Shown here piece by piece: positions 1-10,888 of a stretch of DNA of 64,000 nucleotides. The DNA comes from Deltaproteobacteria bacterium (lineage in GTDB: Bacteria > Myxococcota_A > Polyangia > Polyangiales > Polyangiaceae): contig JACRCQ010000021.1 of the NCBI GenBank assembly GCA_016218915.1, positions 119,917 through 183,916 of the forward strand. Reading direction: 5' to 3'. How positions within the stretch are numbered: the stretch's first letter is position 1; every line of letters starts with the position of its first letter. The notes under the pieces were generated by a model. The model searched no databases and was not told the origin of the DNA. It saw only the letters and a program-made list of their open reading frames with translations. Position numbers and translations under genes: made by a program.

Positions 1-170
1 TGCGTGGAGCACGCCGGAGCTGCGCTCGCCGAAGGCACGGCAGGGGCGCTGGCCGCATCTGCAACCACTTCGGCCGAAGGGCGGGAGCAGGAGCCAGTCG
101 CGACGAAGATCGCTGCGGCAACCACGCTGGCCGCCCATTTCCCATGCCGCGCTCTTGTTGCCTGGCTCAT
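1..170 (-). CDS. lipoprotein, N-terminal part only (cut by window edge)
   Basis: On the minus strand an ATG at 170 opens a frame of 56 codons that runs off the left edge. Residues 1-11 are basic (MSQATRARHGK), followed by a hydrophobic stretch ending in a lipobox, VATGSC, with the lipidated Cys at residue 28. An Ala/Ser/Pro-rich linker follows, as is usual for myxobacterial lipoproteins. An AAGGA ribosome-binding site lies five bases upstream of the ATG. The gene is divergent from the ABC exporter genes, with about 100 bp between starts. The mature domain lies outside the window, so no function can be given. Confidence 0.6.
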   Translation of the reverse strand, partial: MSQATRARHGKWAASVVAAAIFVATGSCSRPSAEVVADAASAPAVPSASAAPACST

Positions 171-269
171 GCGAGTCCTTGCTCCGTTTCGAGCTGTCGT
201 AGCGCCGGTCTGCCCGGAGTTCCAACTATCTCCTGCCCCCGGTTGCGATTGCCCGGGCAAGTGACCAAC

Positions 270-1274
270 ATGCTCCCGATGATTTCGGTCAGCGACCTGC
301 ACAAGCACTACAGGGTGCACAACCGCCCCCCGGGCGTCATGGCAGCTCTGAAGTCGCTCGTGCATCGCGACTACAAGGAAGTCAGGGCGGTCGACGGAAT
401 CACCTTCTCCGTGGAGCCGGGCGAGCGCGTCGGCTTCCTGGGTCCCAACGGCGCCGGCAAGACCACCACGCTCAAGGTCCTGTCCGGCCTGCTTCACCCG
501 ACCCGCGGCCAGGTCCGCGTCGGCGGCTTCACGCCCAAGGATCGCCGCGATGCCTTCCTGTCCACGATCACCCTGGTGATGGGCCAGAAGCAGCAGCTCA
601 TGTGGGATCTGCCGCCGTCCGAGACCTTCGAGCTCAACCGCGGCATCTACGACATCTCCCGCTCCCGATTCAACGAAACGATCGCAGAGCTTTCGAGCTG
701 GCTGGAGCTGGGCAGCCTCGTGAGCAAGCCCACCCGTCAGCTCTCGCTCGGCGAGCGCATGAAGTGCGAGCTCGCTGCAGCCTTGATTCATCGTCCTTCC
801 GTGCTGTTCCTCGATGAGCCCACCATCGGCCTCGACGTGTCCATGCAGTCCACGATCCGTGCGTTCATCAAGCAGTACAACGAGCGCTACGGCGCCACGC
901 TGATCCTGACCAGCCACTACATGGACGACGTGACGGCGCTATGTCCGCGCGTGGTGGTGGTCGATCGGGGCAAGCTGTCGTACGACGGCGGGCTCGAGGA
1001 GCTGGTAACCCGCATACGCCCGGAGAAGCGCGTGATGCTGCGTCTGGACCGAGACGTCGACGCTTCGGCCTGGGAGGGATTCGGCAAGGTGGTGTCGACC
1101 GAAGGCCGCAGCGTGGTGCTGCAGGTGCCCAACGAGCAGGCGAGCGCGATCATCACGCGCGCGCTCGACGCGTTTCCGGTGGAGGATCTGACGATCGAGA
1201 ACGCCCCGCTCGAGGAGGTGATGAGCGAGCTGTTCTCGCGCAGCCGCGCTGCCGCCGAGGAGGGCGACACGTGA
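270..1274 (+). CDS. ABC-2 type exporter ATP-binding protein
   Basis: ATPase subunit (334 aa) of an ABC-2 exporter. Walker A GPNGAGKTT is at residues 58-66, the signature reads LSLGERMK and Walker B is VLFLDEP. The insert before Walker A (VMAALKSLVHRDYKEV) and the long C-terminal tail match the COG4586 family of uncharacterised transport ATPases, whose partners are COG4587 and COG3694 permeases; both types follow directly here. ATG 270 was chosen because the conserved domain begins at MISVSDLHKHY; an in-frame GTG at 261 is possible. The stop overlaps the start of the next gene, so translation is probably coupled. The substrate is not deducible from sequence. Confidence 0.93.
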   Translation: MLPMISVSDLHKHYRVHNRPPGVMAALKSLVHRDYKEVRAVDGITFSVEPGERVGFLGPNGAGKTTTLKVLSGLLHPTRGQVRVGGFTPKDRRDAFLSTITLVMGQKQQLMWDLPPSETFELNRGIYDISRSRFNETIAELSSWLELGSLVSKPTRQLSLGERMKCELAAALIHRPSVLFLDEPTIGLDVSMQSTIRAFIKQYNERYGATLILTSHYMDDVTALCPRVVVVDRGKLSYDGGLEELVTRIRPEKRVMLRLDRDVDASAWEGFGKVVSTEGRSVVLQVPNEQASAIITRALDAFPVEDLTIENAPLEEVMSELFSRSRAAAEEGDT

Positions 1275-2074
1275 GCCTGCGCAACACCGTGCGCGCGATG
1301 CCGGTGATCCTCAAGGTGAGCTTCTCCGAGGCGCTGGCCTATCGCGCCGAGTTCATGATCTGGGTGCTGACCACCACCATGCCCCTGATCATGCTGGCGC
1401 TCTGGAGCGCCGTGGCGAGCGAAGCGCCGGTAGGACGCTTCGGGCAGACGCAGTTCACCGCCTACTTCCTCTCGACCTTCATCGTCCGCCAGCTCACCTC
1501 GTCGTGGGCCGCATGGCAGATGAACTACGAGGTCCGCCATGGCGTGATGTCCATGCGCCTGCTCAAGCCGATCCATCCCCTGTGGTCCTACGCCGCCGAG
1601 CACTGGGCCGCGCTGCCCATGCGGCTGGTCGTTGCCATTCCCATGGCCGCCATCGCGCTCGCCGTCGTTGGAGCGCGCCAGCTGCCGTCGGATCCGGCGA
1701 TTTGGGGGATCTGGTGCGCATCCATGGCAGGCGCCTGGCTCATCGGCTTCCTCACCGGTGTCACCGTGGGGTGCCTGAGCTTCCACCTCGAGAGCAGCGT
1801 CAAGGTCATGGACGTCTGGTTCGCCCTGTTCTTCATGGCGAGCGGCTACCTGTTTCCCATCGTGCTGCTCCCGTCTGCCATCCGTCATGTGGTGGATTGG
1901 CTCCCGTTCCGCTACCAGCTCGGGCTTCCCGTGGAGATCATGACCGGCGCCTACGATCGCGCAGGCGCTCTGTGGATGGTCGCCAGGCAATGGGGGTTCG
2001 TGCTGCTGCTGCTCGGTCTTGCGACCATCGCCTGGCGCACAGGGATCAAACGTTTCGAGGCGTACGGGGGCTAG
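1271..2074 (+). CDS. ABC-2 type exporter permease (first subunit)
   Basis: Integral membrane protein of 267 aa with about six hydrophobic segments, for example near residues 35-50 (MPLIMLALWSAV), 115-160 and 230-250. It resembles the COG4587 permeases that pair with COG4586 ATPases. The GTG start at 1271 overlaps the TGA stop of the ATPase gene (GTGA), a typical coupled arrangement. It forms the membrane channel together with the next gene. The cargo is unknown; related systems have been proposed to export lipids or drugs. Confidence 0.88.
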   Translation: MSLRNTVRAMPVILKVSFSEALAYRAEFMIWVLTTTMPLIMLALWSAVASEAPVGRFGQTQFTAYFLSTFIVRQLTSSWAAWQMNYEVRHGVMSMRLLKPIHPLWSYAAEHWAALPMRLVVAIPMAAIALAVVGARQLPSDPAIWGIWCASMAGAWLIGFLTGVTVGCLSFHLESSVKVMDVWFALFFMASGYLFPIVLLPSAIRHVVDWLPFRYQLGLPVEIMTGAYDRAGALWMVARQWGFVLLLLGLATIAWRTGIKRFEAYGG

Positions 2075-2077
2075 GCC

Positions 2078-2866
2078 GTGCTTCGCTACGCAACCCTGCT
2101 CTACGTCCAGATCCGCGCCTCGCTGCTGCTCGCCCTGCAGTACCGGTGGGACTTCGTGATCGACGGCGCGATCTCGGTGCTCTGGGCCGTGACCGCGCTG
2201 GTGCCGCTGACCGTGGCGTTCGGGGAGCGCGCGAGCATCGCAGGATGGACCTTTGGAGAGGCGCTTTTGGTGCTCGGCTGGTTCACCTTGCTGCAAGGGA
2301 TTCTCGAGGGCGCCATCAACCCGAGCCTGGTCGGCGTCGTGGAGCACATCCGTCGGGGCACGCTCGACTTCGTGCTCATCAAACCGGCTGATTCGCAGTT
2401 CCTGGTGTCGACCGCGCGCTTCCTGCCCTGGCGGGCAACCAACGCGGTGACCGCTGCGGCCGTGTTCGTCTACGCATTCCGACGCATCGGGCACGGGCCT
2501 TCGATCCAAGGCGTGGCAGCTGCGCTCGTGCTCTTCGCAACGGCTGTGCTGCTCCTGTACTCGCTGTGGATCCTCACGGTCAGCGCAGCCTTCTACGTGG
2601 TCAAGGTCGACAATCTCACCTACCTGTTCGGAGCGGTGTTCGACGCTGCGCGCTGGCCATCGTCGATCTTCAAGGGGGCGCTTCGCCTGGTGTTCACGTT
2701 CGTGATTCCGCTTGCGCTGATGACGACGTTTCCGGCGCAAGCGCTCCTCGACAGGCTCTCCTTGCCGACGCTCGCAGGCGCGATCGCAGGAGCCCTTCTG
2801 TTCGCCGGAGCCGCGCGGTTCGTGTGGCTGCAGTCGATTCGCAAGTACACGTCCGCGAGCAGCTGA
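2078..2866 (+). CDS. ABC-2 type exporter permease (second subunit)
   Basis: Membrane protein of 262 aa starting with GTG three bases after the previous stop. Hydrophobic segments are spread over its length (around residues 30-50, 60-80, 140-185 and 225-250), in the pattern of COG3694 ABC-2 permeases. It is the third gene of the exporter operon, and the inferred complex is an ATPase dimer with this and the preceding permease. A gap of 57 bp separates it from the GTPase gene, so read-through is possible but not shown. Confidence 0.87.
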   Translation: MLRYATLLYVQIRASLLLALQYRWDFVIDGAISVLWAVTALVPLTVAFGERASIAGWTFGEALLVLGWFTLLQGILEGAINPSLVGVVEHIRRGTLDFVLIKPADSQFLVSTARFLPWRATNAVTAAAVFVYAFRRIGHGPSIQGVAAALVLFATAVLLLYSLWILTVSAAFYVVKVDNLTYLFGAVFDAARWPSSIFKGALRLVFTFVIPLALMTTFPAQALLDRLSLPTLAGAIAGALLFAGAARFVWLQSIRKYTSASS

Positions 2867-2923
2867 CGCCTCCTGCTCCTTGCGACCCCGCCCCATTTCG
2901 TCCTATTTCAACCAGGGATCGTC

Positions 2924-3922
2924 ATGGCGGCCAACCTGTCCCAACCTTACCTCGAGGCTGAGCAGCGCTACCGATCTGCCACGTCGACGGAGGACAAGAT
3001 CGCTGCTCTCGAGCAGATGATCACCGAGCTGCCCAAGCACAAGGGCACCGAGAAGATCTACGCCGACCTCAAGACCAAGCTCGCCAAGCTCAAGAAGGGC
3101 GCGGACAAGAAAGGCGGCGGCCCAGCCCGAAAGACCTCCGAATACGTCATCGAGCGCGAAGGAGCTGGTCAGATCATCCTGCTGGGGGCTCCCAACACCG
3201 GCAAGTCGTCCATCGTCGGAGCCACCACCAACGCTCCGGTCGAGATCACCGACTACCCCTTTGCCACGCGCAAGCCGATCCCGGGCGCCATGAAGTTCGA
3301 AGACATCCGGATCCAGCTCGTGGATGGCCCTTCCATCGCCCCCGAGTTCTTCGACCCGTTCTTCCCCCCGCTCGTTCGCCTCGCCGATGCCGCACTGCTG
3401 TGCGTGGACCTGTCGAGCCCCGATTGCCTCGATCAGCCGGATCAGATCCTGAAGATCCTCAGAGAGGTCAAGATCGAGCTCGTCGCAGGAATCGTCGCAG
3501 ACACCCAGCGCAACACCTCGCCTCGATTGCTTCCCACATTGCTCGTGGCCACCAAGGCCGACGCGGAAGATGCCGACACTGCGCTGGAGCTGTTGCGCGA
3601 GACTGTCGGAGCTCGCCTTCCCATCCTGCCGATCTCGGTGCGGCAGCCCGAGACCCTCGCAGCGCTCGCGCGCGCGTGCTTCGACATGTTCGGCATCGTT
3701 CGCGCCTATTCGAAAGCCCCTGGCAAGGAGCCTGACATGTCAGCGCCCTTCATCCTCACCCGGGGCTCGACCGTGCTCGACTTCGCGCAGAGAGTGCACA
3801 AGGACTTCCTGGCGCGTTTCGGGTTTGCCCGCGTGTGGGGCACCGGCAAGTACGACGGGCAGCGCGTCGCTCGGGACTACGCGGTCCAGGATCGCGACGT
3901 CATCGAGCTGCACATGTCGTAG
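2924..3922 (+). CDS. TGS-domain GTPase of the Obg/DRG superfamily
   Basis: A 332-aa GTPase. An N-terminal helical, Lys-rich region (1-75) precedes a G domain with P-loop GAPNTGKSS (about residues 88-96), a G3-like DGPS and a G4-like TKAD. A C-terminal TGS domain begins near residue 272 (MSAPFILTRGSTVLDFAQRV). This order resembles archaeal/eukaryotic DRG proteins and their bacterial relatives, which bind ribosomes or RNA. Two motifs deviate from the canonical form: DxPG reads DGPS and NKxD reads TKAD, so nucleotide specificity deserves care. A role in translation is inferred from the family only. Confidence 0.85.
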   Translation: MAANLSQPYLEAEQRYRSATSTEDKIAALEQMITELPKHKGTEKIYADLKTKLAKLKKGADKKGGGPARKTSEYVIEREGAGQIILLGAPNTGKSSIVGATTNAPVEITDYPFATRKPIPGAMKFEDIRIQLVDGPSIAPEFFDPFFPPLVRLADAALLCVDLSSPDCLDQPDQILKILREVKIELVAGIVADTQRNTSPRLLPTLLVATKADAEDADTALELLRETVGARLPILPISVRQPETLAALARACFDMFGIVRAYSKAPGKEPDMSAPFILTRGSTVLDFAQRVHKDFLARFGFARVWGTGKYDGQRVARDYAVQDRDVIELHMS

Positions 3923-4086
3923 GCCTCCGCGGGTCTGCAGCCCGCTCTCGGCGCGCTCGGAACCGGTCAGGGCAGCCAACCGACCCGCCTGCTGTGGCCT
4001 GGTCGGTATCGCTCTTTTCTGCGCCCCCCTTTCTTGGCCCGATTCAGCTGCACTCACTAACCTTCGAAGCGAACTGGAGGCTTCGT

Positions 4087-4467
4087 ATGCGCAAATCCCC
4101 CGTCTTCCTGGCCCTGGCTCTCCCGCTGTGCTTGGTCGCCTGCTCCAAGAGTCCGAAGGATCGGCTCCAAGGAAAATGGCTCGGAGACTCGATCAACAAT
4201 GCCGAACCCGAGCAGACCGCTGACGTGACCGCGTGGGTCAAGGGCACGAGCCTCGAGTTCAAGGGCGAGAGGATGACCGTGACCATTCCGGCCGAGCAAC
4301 CTCGCAGCGGCGAGTTCAAGGTTGCCAAGGTGGATGGCAAGAAGGTCGTGCTGGCGGTGAATCGAGAAGGTGGCGCAGACTCGACCACCCTCGTGTTCGC
4401 GGACGACGGCTCGCTTCAATGGGACGTGGGCGAAGGGCGATTCATCACCATGACTCGTCTGAAGTAG
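4087..4467 (+). CDS. small lipoprotein, unknown function
   Basis: A 126-aa predicted lipoprotein. The signal peptide MRKSPVFLALALPLCLVAC ends in the lipobox LVAC (Cys 19). The mature part is a single small domain rich in beta-forming residues (GKWLGD near the start, then repeated short hydrophobic strands), with a lipocalin-like or META-like feel, though I cannot assign a family. A GGAGG ribosome-binding site lies eight bases before the ATG. The gene stands alone between the GTPase gene and ligA. Confidence 0.82.
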   Translation: MRKSPVFLALALPLCLVACSKSPKDRLQGKWLGDSINNAEPEQTADVTAWVKGTSLEFKGERMTVTIPAEQPRSGEFKVAKVDGKKVVLAVNREGGADSTTLVFADDGSLQWDVGEGRFITMTRLK

Positions 4468-4608
4468 TCCTGTCCGCCATCCCTTGGGGGGTAGGAGCCG
4501 CATCCCGCGCGCTCTGCCTTTCCAGGGTCCGCTTCGCTGCGCACTCCAGCCAATCGTCATCCACCGCCACACGTCCAGAGCATGATCTCGCGCTCTGATT
4601 TGGCCTAG

Positions 4609-6645
<2,037 letters not shown>

Positions 6646-6717
6646 AGACGTCTTGCTCGCCCCGCTCGCCCCTTTTGGCGTATCGTCTCGGCGCCGGGCC
6701 GCGCCCGGCAAAGCCCC

Positions 6718-8271
6718 ATGGTTCCTGCGATGCAGTCGCTCACTGAGCTGAAAGCTGGGCGGTTTCTAGGCCGCTACGAGCTTCTGATGCCCGTTGCACA
6801 AGGGGGCATGGCTGCGGTGTGGGCTGCGCGCCTGCAGGGGACTCGCGGTTTCCAGAAGGTGGTCGCCATCAAGACCATCCTTCCGACCTTGTCCGACGAT
6901 CCCCGCTTCGAGCAGATGTTCCTGGATGAAGCCGGTCTCGCCTCGCAGATCCGTCACTCGAACGTGGCGCAGGTGCTCGACCTCGGCGAGGACCAGGGGC
7001 TGCTCTACCAGGTCATGGAGTGGATCGAAGGGCCGCCGCTCAGCCAGCTCGTGCGCGATTCCCCAGGCGGACGCGGCCTTCCGCGCCCGATCGCCGCCAA
7101 GATCATGATCGGCGTTTGCGAGGGGCTCCACGCTGCCCACGAGATGCGCGACGACACTGGCAGGCTCGTCGGCCTGGTGCATCGCGACGTGTCCCCGCAG
7201 AACATCCTCGTTTCGATCGACGGAGTCCCCAAGGTCGTGGACTTTGGTGTCGCCAAGGCCACCAGCCTTTCGTCGGCCCGCACCGCGACCGGCACCTTCA
7301 AAGGCAAGCCTGCCTACATGGCGCCCGAGCAGATCCTCGGCGGCGAGGTGGATCGCAAGGCCGATGTCTTCGCTCTGGGCGTGGTCCTGTACCTGATCAC
7401 CACCGGCAAGCACCCGTTCCGCGGCGACACCGAGATGGCCACCCTGCATCGGATGGTCGACCCCAAGCCCCCGCCAAGACCGTCCGAGATCGTCGAGCGC
7501 TACCCGACCGGCCTCGAGTTCGTGGTCATGAAGGCGATCAGCAAGCAGCAGAACGAGCGCTATCTGACCGCTGCCGACATGGCGCGCGCGCTGCAGCAGG
7601 CCGTGCCCGAAGTGCAGGACGTGGGCGACACCGACGTGGCCGCATGTGTGCGCGAGCTGAGCGGTGCAGGGCTCAAGAGCCGCTCCGAATCCCTCAAGCG
7701 TGCCCTTGCGGAGGCGGATCAACGCAACCCCGTCTCAGGCCGCGGATCGTCGCCTTCCTTCAACCCCGTGCCCGAACACGTGGCAATTGAGATTCTGTCT
7801 GCGGATATCCAGACCGATCCCCGCGGTCCGAGCGTGGCGCCGTTGGACGTCGGCACGCCGAGCCAGCCGGTTTCCGCCACGCCTGCCCGCCCGGCTCCCA
7901 GGCGTTCCAAGGTGTTGCCCGCGGTATTCGCTGTGGTTGCCTTTGTCTCGATCGCGATCGTGGTAGCAGCCGTGCTGACCTGGCGCGCGCGTCGACTTCC
8001 CCCGATCGCAGCAGCGCAGGTCCCCTCGGCTCCAGCATCGTCCACGCCGCCCGCTGCTTCGGAAGCCGCCTCGGCTTCGCCCGACCCGTCGGCCTCTGGA
8101 GTTGCGCTCGACGCACTTCCACGCGCGCCGGTCGACCCCGAGCAGCCGCGAACCGCCGGAGGATTTCCGAGGGAAAAGGCTCGCGACGCCGGAGCGATTG
8201 CCACCCCGGAACCATCGGCCAAGACACCTTCCAAGGGCTATGTGCCGAGCATCCGCGATCCTGGGTTTTAG
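6718..8271 (+). CDS. membrane Ser/Thr protein kinase (PknB-like)
   Basis: A eukaryote-type kinase of 517 aa. The kinase domain (about residues 20-290) has the glycine loop AQGGMAAVW, VAIK lysine, catalytic loop HRDVSPQN and DFG, plus the APE segment, so it should be active. A Pro/Ala/Ser-rich linker, one transmembrane helix (about 400-423) and a second Pro/Ser/Ala-rich extracytoplasmic tail follow. This kinase-linker-TM-tail layout is common in Myxococcota. The tail has no PASTA or other recognised sensor repeats. Start may be ATG 6718 or 6730. It converges on the phosphoribosyltransferase-like gene across the heptad-repeat element. Confidence 0.93.
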   Translation: MVPAMQSLTELKAGRFLGRYELLMPVAQGGMAAVWAARLQGTRGFQKVVAIKTILPTLSDDPRFEQMFLDEAGLASQIRHSNVAQVLDLGEDQGLLYQVMEWIEGPPLSQLVRDSPGGRGLPRPIAAKIMIGVCEGLHAAHEMRDDTGRLVGLVHRDVSPQNILVSIDGVPKVVDFGVAKATSLSSARTATGTFKGKPAYMAPEQILGGEVDRKADVFALGVVLYLITTGKHPFRGDTEMATLHRMVDPKPPPRPSEIVERYPTGLEFVVMKAISKQQNERYLTAADMARALQQAVPEVQDVGDTDVAACVRELSGAGLKSRSESLKRALAEADQRNPVSGRGSSPSFNPVPEHVAIEILSADIQTDPRGPSVAPLDVGTPSQPVSATPARPAPRRSKVLPAVFAVVAFVSIAIVVAAVLTWRARRLPPIAAAQVPSAPASSTPPAASEAASASPDPSASGVALDALPRAPVDPEQPRTAGGFPREKARDAGAIATPEPSAKTPSKGYVPSIRDPGF

Positions 8272-8276
8272 CCAGA

Positions 8277-8416
8277 GGCTGTTGCACAAGGGCTGCAGGC
8301 TCCAGGCTGCGGGCTCCAGGGCAGACGGGTCGTCGTGATTCCAACGACTTGGGAACCTCGATCTGGCTGAAGCCTGAAGCCCGAAGCCTGAAGCCTCTCT
8401 TCTGCAACAGGCTTTA
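8277..8416. repeat. intergenic inverted element built of heptad repeats
   Basis: Between two convergent genes lies a large imperfect inverted repeat. The left arm (about 8296-8321) is made of 7-base units of the form RGGCTSC (GGCTCCA, GGCTGCG, GGCTCCA). The right arm (about 8371-8397), read on the minus strand, has AGGCTTC, AGGCTTC, GGGCTTC, AGGCTTC. An outer pair CTGTTGCA (8279-8286) and TGCAACAG (8403-8410) closes the structure. The inner loop holds a small GTCGT/ACGAC hairpin. It may act as a bidirectional terminator or belong to a dispersed repeat family; a related stretch occurs at 41588-41634. Confidence 0.6.
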
Positions 8417-8417
8417 G

Positions 8418-9668
8418 CTAGCAGCACTCCTTGAGAAGGTCGGCCTTGAGCTGCGCGACCGCTGGCGCCATTCCGACCGGGAACACTGCAGGGTGGCGCA
8501 GTCGCTTGTAGGGCTCGGGCAGCGACAGCAGACCGCTTCGGACTCTTTCGCGTGCCGGGGCCAGGTCCTCGTCGGGTCCGACGCGCGTGCCAGCTCGAAT
8601 GACCGACGAAAGAAGCGGGACTCCGGACTCCGCGCCTTCGATCGGAACAGGGATGCCGGTCTGCAGGTATCCGACGATCACCGCTTCCTTCGCGGCCTGG
8701 ATGCGCTCGCCGACGCCGTGCATGATGTCTGCAATCGGACGTCCTTTGCCATCCAGATAGCGGATGAGCAGCTTGCGCCCGGGCACGGCCGTGATGTCCG
8801 GAATCGCGCCCAGACGCGGCAGCCAGATGCCCCCTTGCTCCAGCGCCACGAGATCGATCCGGGCCTCGAGCCCCGCAGCGGCGTGCGCAAGCCCTCGCGC
8901 AACCCAGCCACCGGATCGCACACCGAGACGCTGCATCTCGGACAGCACTTCTTCCTCGTCATCCCCTGGGCCTAGGTGCATCAGCACATCGTGGGTGGAT
9001 TGTGCGAAGTTCCATCCTGATCCGCGCGTGCCTTCGTTGGGACCCACCAAGGCAAGCGCCTCGGTCGAGGGGGAAGCTCGCAGCGGTATCCCGAGTTTCG
9101 CGCAGGCAGCCGGGCTCTGCGTGAAGGTCACGCCGCCTGCGACCGCTGCGCGTGCGATGGCCAGAGTCTGCTCGAGATCAGGAGCAAGCCACGAAGATCC
9201 ATCCACCACGGTGGTGCCTTTGGCGGCGAGCACCAGGCGCGTGGCACGCGTGGCCACGGTGCTCGAAGCCAGCAGGATGTTGCGCGCGACCTCTGCGAGA
9301 ATCCACGCCTGCCACAGCGGGCCTTCCACGGTCGCAAGGGTGTCGCCGGGAAACAGCAGCGTCCCGTCTGCAGGCACGTTCACGTCGACCGCGCAGGCTG
9401 CCGTGGACAGGAGTCTCCCCAGCGCCGGGCTGATGCAGCCGCTCTGCTCAGCAGCCTGGATCTCCGAGGCGGTCGGCGTGATGCGCTCGATCGATCGCAC
9501 GAGCGGAGCCACGCCGGCGCACACGAAGAAGCCCCAATGCTGAGGCAGCTTGCCCATGGTGACGTCGATGGTCGCGCGCCTGAGCGCCACCTCGCCGTTG
9601 ACGAATGCAGCCGCGGCAGCCAGGCCTCGCCCGCTGGCAAACCATGCTGACCGGAGATCTGTGTGCAT
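8418..9668 (-). CDS. divergent nicotinate phosphoribosyltransferase-like protein
   Basis: 416 aa, related to nicotinate phosphoribosyltransferase (NAD salvage). The N-terminal pattern MHTDLRSAWF and the segment VPADGTLLFPGDTLATVEGP resemble the family. Two normally conserved elements seem changed: the usual EFGxRR stretch reads VDGSSW, and the GTxAHS-like region with the catalytic His reads RASPSTEA. It may therefore have altered or no salvage activity. ATG 9668 was preferred because upstream in-frame codons would overlap hrcA on the other strand. It is divergent from hrcA with 63 bp between starts. Confidence 0.65.
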   Translation of the reverse strand: MHTDLRSAWFASGRGLAAAAAFVNGEVALRRATIDVTMGKLPQHWGFFVCAGVAPLVRSIERITPTASEIQAAEQSGCISPALGRLLSTAACAVDVNVPADGTLLFPGDTLATVEGPLWQAWILAEVARNILLASSTVATRATRLVLAAKGTTVVDGSSWLAPDLEQTLAIARAAVAGGVTFTQSPAACAKLGIPLRASPSTEALALVGPNEGTRGSGWNFAQSTHDVLMHLGPGDDEEEVLSEMQRLGVRSGGWVARGLAHAAAGLEARIDLVALEQGGIWLPRLGAIPDITAVPGRKLLIRYLDGKGRPIADIMHGVGERIQAAKEAVIVGYLQTGIPVPIEGAESGVPLLSSVIRAGTRVGPDEDLAPARERVRSGLLSLPEPYKRLRHPAVFPVGMAPAVAQLKADLLKECC

Positions 9669-9731
9669 CACGCGGCCAGCATAGCGCATTTGACGGCTGC
9701 CCCGCGCGAACCCAAGATGTGGGGGTTCAAC

Positions 9732-10817
9732 ATGCGAGACCTGAGCGAAAGAAGCAGGCGCGTTCTGCATGCGGTCGTGGTCGAGTTCATCGAGCATGGC
9801 GAGCCCGTGGGCAGTCGCATGCTCACCGAAAAGCACTTCCGCGACCTGTCACCGGCCACCATCCGCAACGTGCTCGCTGAGCTCGAGGAAGCCGGTTTCC
9901 TCTACCAGCCCCATACTTCCGCAGGCCGCATCCCCACCGAGCTGGGCTTCCGCTTGTTCGTCGATGGGTTGATGCTCCTGTCGAGCCTGTCCGGGCAGGA
10001 GGAGGCCGAGATCCAGTCGCTCGACGAGCTTTCGCCTGGGCCGAACCTATTGCAGGAGAGCGGGCGCGTCCTTTCCGAGCTCGCTGGCGTGGCGTCCCTG
10101 ATCATGGCGTCCCATGGCGACAAGCGCCTGCTGTCCGAGATCCGCTTCATCTGCGCCCATTCCTCCAAGGCGCTGCTCGCGGTCCTGATGTTCCGCGACG
10201 GGTCCGTGGAGACGCGCTTCGTCGATTGCGACACGTTCCCGACCGACGGGGAGCTGGAGCGGGTGCACAACCTGCTCAGCGAGGTGGTGCACGGTCGGAC
10301 GCTCGGCCAGGTTCGCGACATCTTCGCGCACAAGCTCGAGAGCGAGCGGGTCGAGATCGACGCGATCAGCCGTCGCGCCTTCGAGCTCGCCATGAAGGCC
10401 GCGGACAACGTCGTGCAAGAGCCAATCGTCGTGATCCAGGGACAAGACCGGCTCATGGATTCCCCAGATTTCCGCGACGTGGATCGGTTGCGCCAGCTCG
10501 TGCGCGCGCTGCAGGAGAAGAAGGAGATGCTCTCCCTGCTCGATCGGACCATCGGCGCCAGGACCGTGCAGGTGCTGGTGGGTCGAGAAGCCGGCGAGCT
10601 GTCGCAAGGAGCGCTCAGCTTCGTGCTTGCCCCGTTCACCGAGGCAGGCCAGCCCCTCGGCATGGTGGGAGTGCTCGGCCCCACCCGAATGAACTACCCG
10701 AAGATGGTCCCGCTCGTCTCAGCCACGGCGGATGCGGTATCTGCTGCCCATGACCGCGCGGTGAACATCGAGCCGCGCAAGCTGGTGCGACGGCGACGGC
10801 CGGGGCGCCCGACCTGA
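9732..10817 (+). CDS. hrcA: heat-inducible transcription repressor HrcA
   Basis: A 361-aa repressor of heat-shock genes that binds the CIRCE operator. The N-terminal winged helix (MRDLSERSRRVLHAVVVEFI, then GSRMLTEK and LSPATIRNVLAELEEAGF) is typical, followed by the HrcA GAF-like core and the conserved C-terminal end (LGPTRMNYPKMVPLVSATAD). Start ATG 9732 gives the standard N-terminus. Unlike the common hrcA-grpE-dnaK order, no chaperone genes are adjacent, and I see no CIRCE repeat upstream. A weak TTGACG (9690-9695) could be a -35 element. Confidence 0.95.
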   Translation: MRDLSERSRRVLHAVVVEFIEHGEPVGSRMLTEKHFRDLSPATIRNVLAELEEAGFLYQPHTSAGRIPTELGFRLFVDGLMLLSSLSGQEEAEIQSLDELSPGPNLLQESGRVLSELAGVASLIMASHGDKRLLSEIRFICAHSSKALLAVLMFRDGSVETRFVDCDTFPTDGELERVHNLLSEVVHGRTLGQVRDIFAHKLESERVEIDAISRRAFELAMKAADNVVQEPIVVIQGQDRLMDSPDFRDVDRLRQLVRALQEKKEMLSLLDRTIGARTVQVLVGREAGELSQGALSFVLAPFTEAGQPLGMVGVLGPTRMNYPKMVPLVSATADAVSAAHDRAVNIEPRKLVRRRRPGRPT

Positions 10818-10888
10818 AACGCCCTCTCATGCAGTGCGGCACGCTGCGCCGCGCGCTGGCCTCTGCGGGTCCATGCTAAGAATGCTCT

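Noticed and set aside
917..2896. Long minus-strand open frame (659 codons) opposite the ABC permease genes
   Set aside because: Composition is Arg/His/Glu-rich, typical of antisense shadows in high-GC DNA, and it covers three clearly real plus-strand genes.
3929..3945. GCGGG/CCCGC hairpin after the TGS-GTPase gene
   Set aside because: Only five base pairs and no T-run; too weak to call a terminator.
9669..9731. Possible CIRCE operator near hrcA
   Set aside because: No TTAGCACTC/GAGTGCTAA inverted repeat is present in the spacer.
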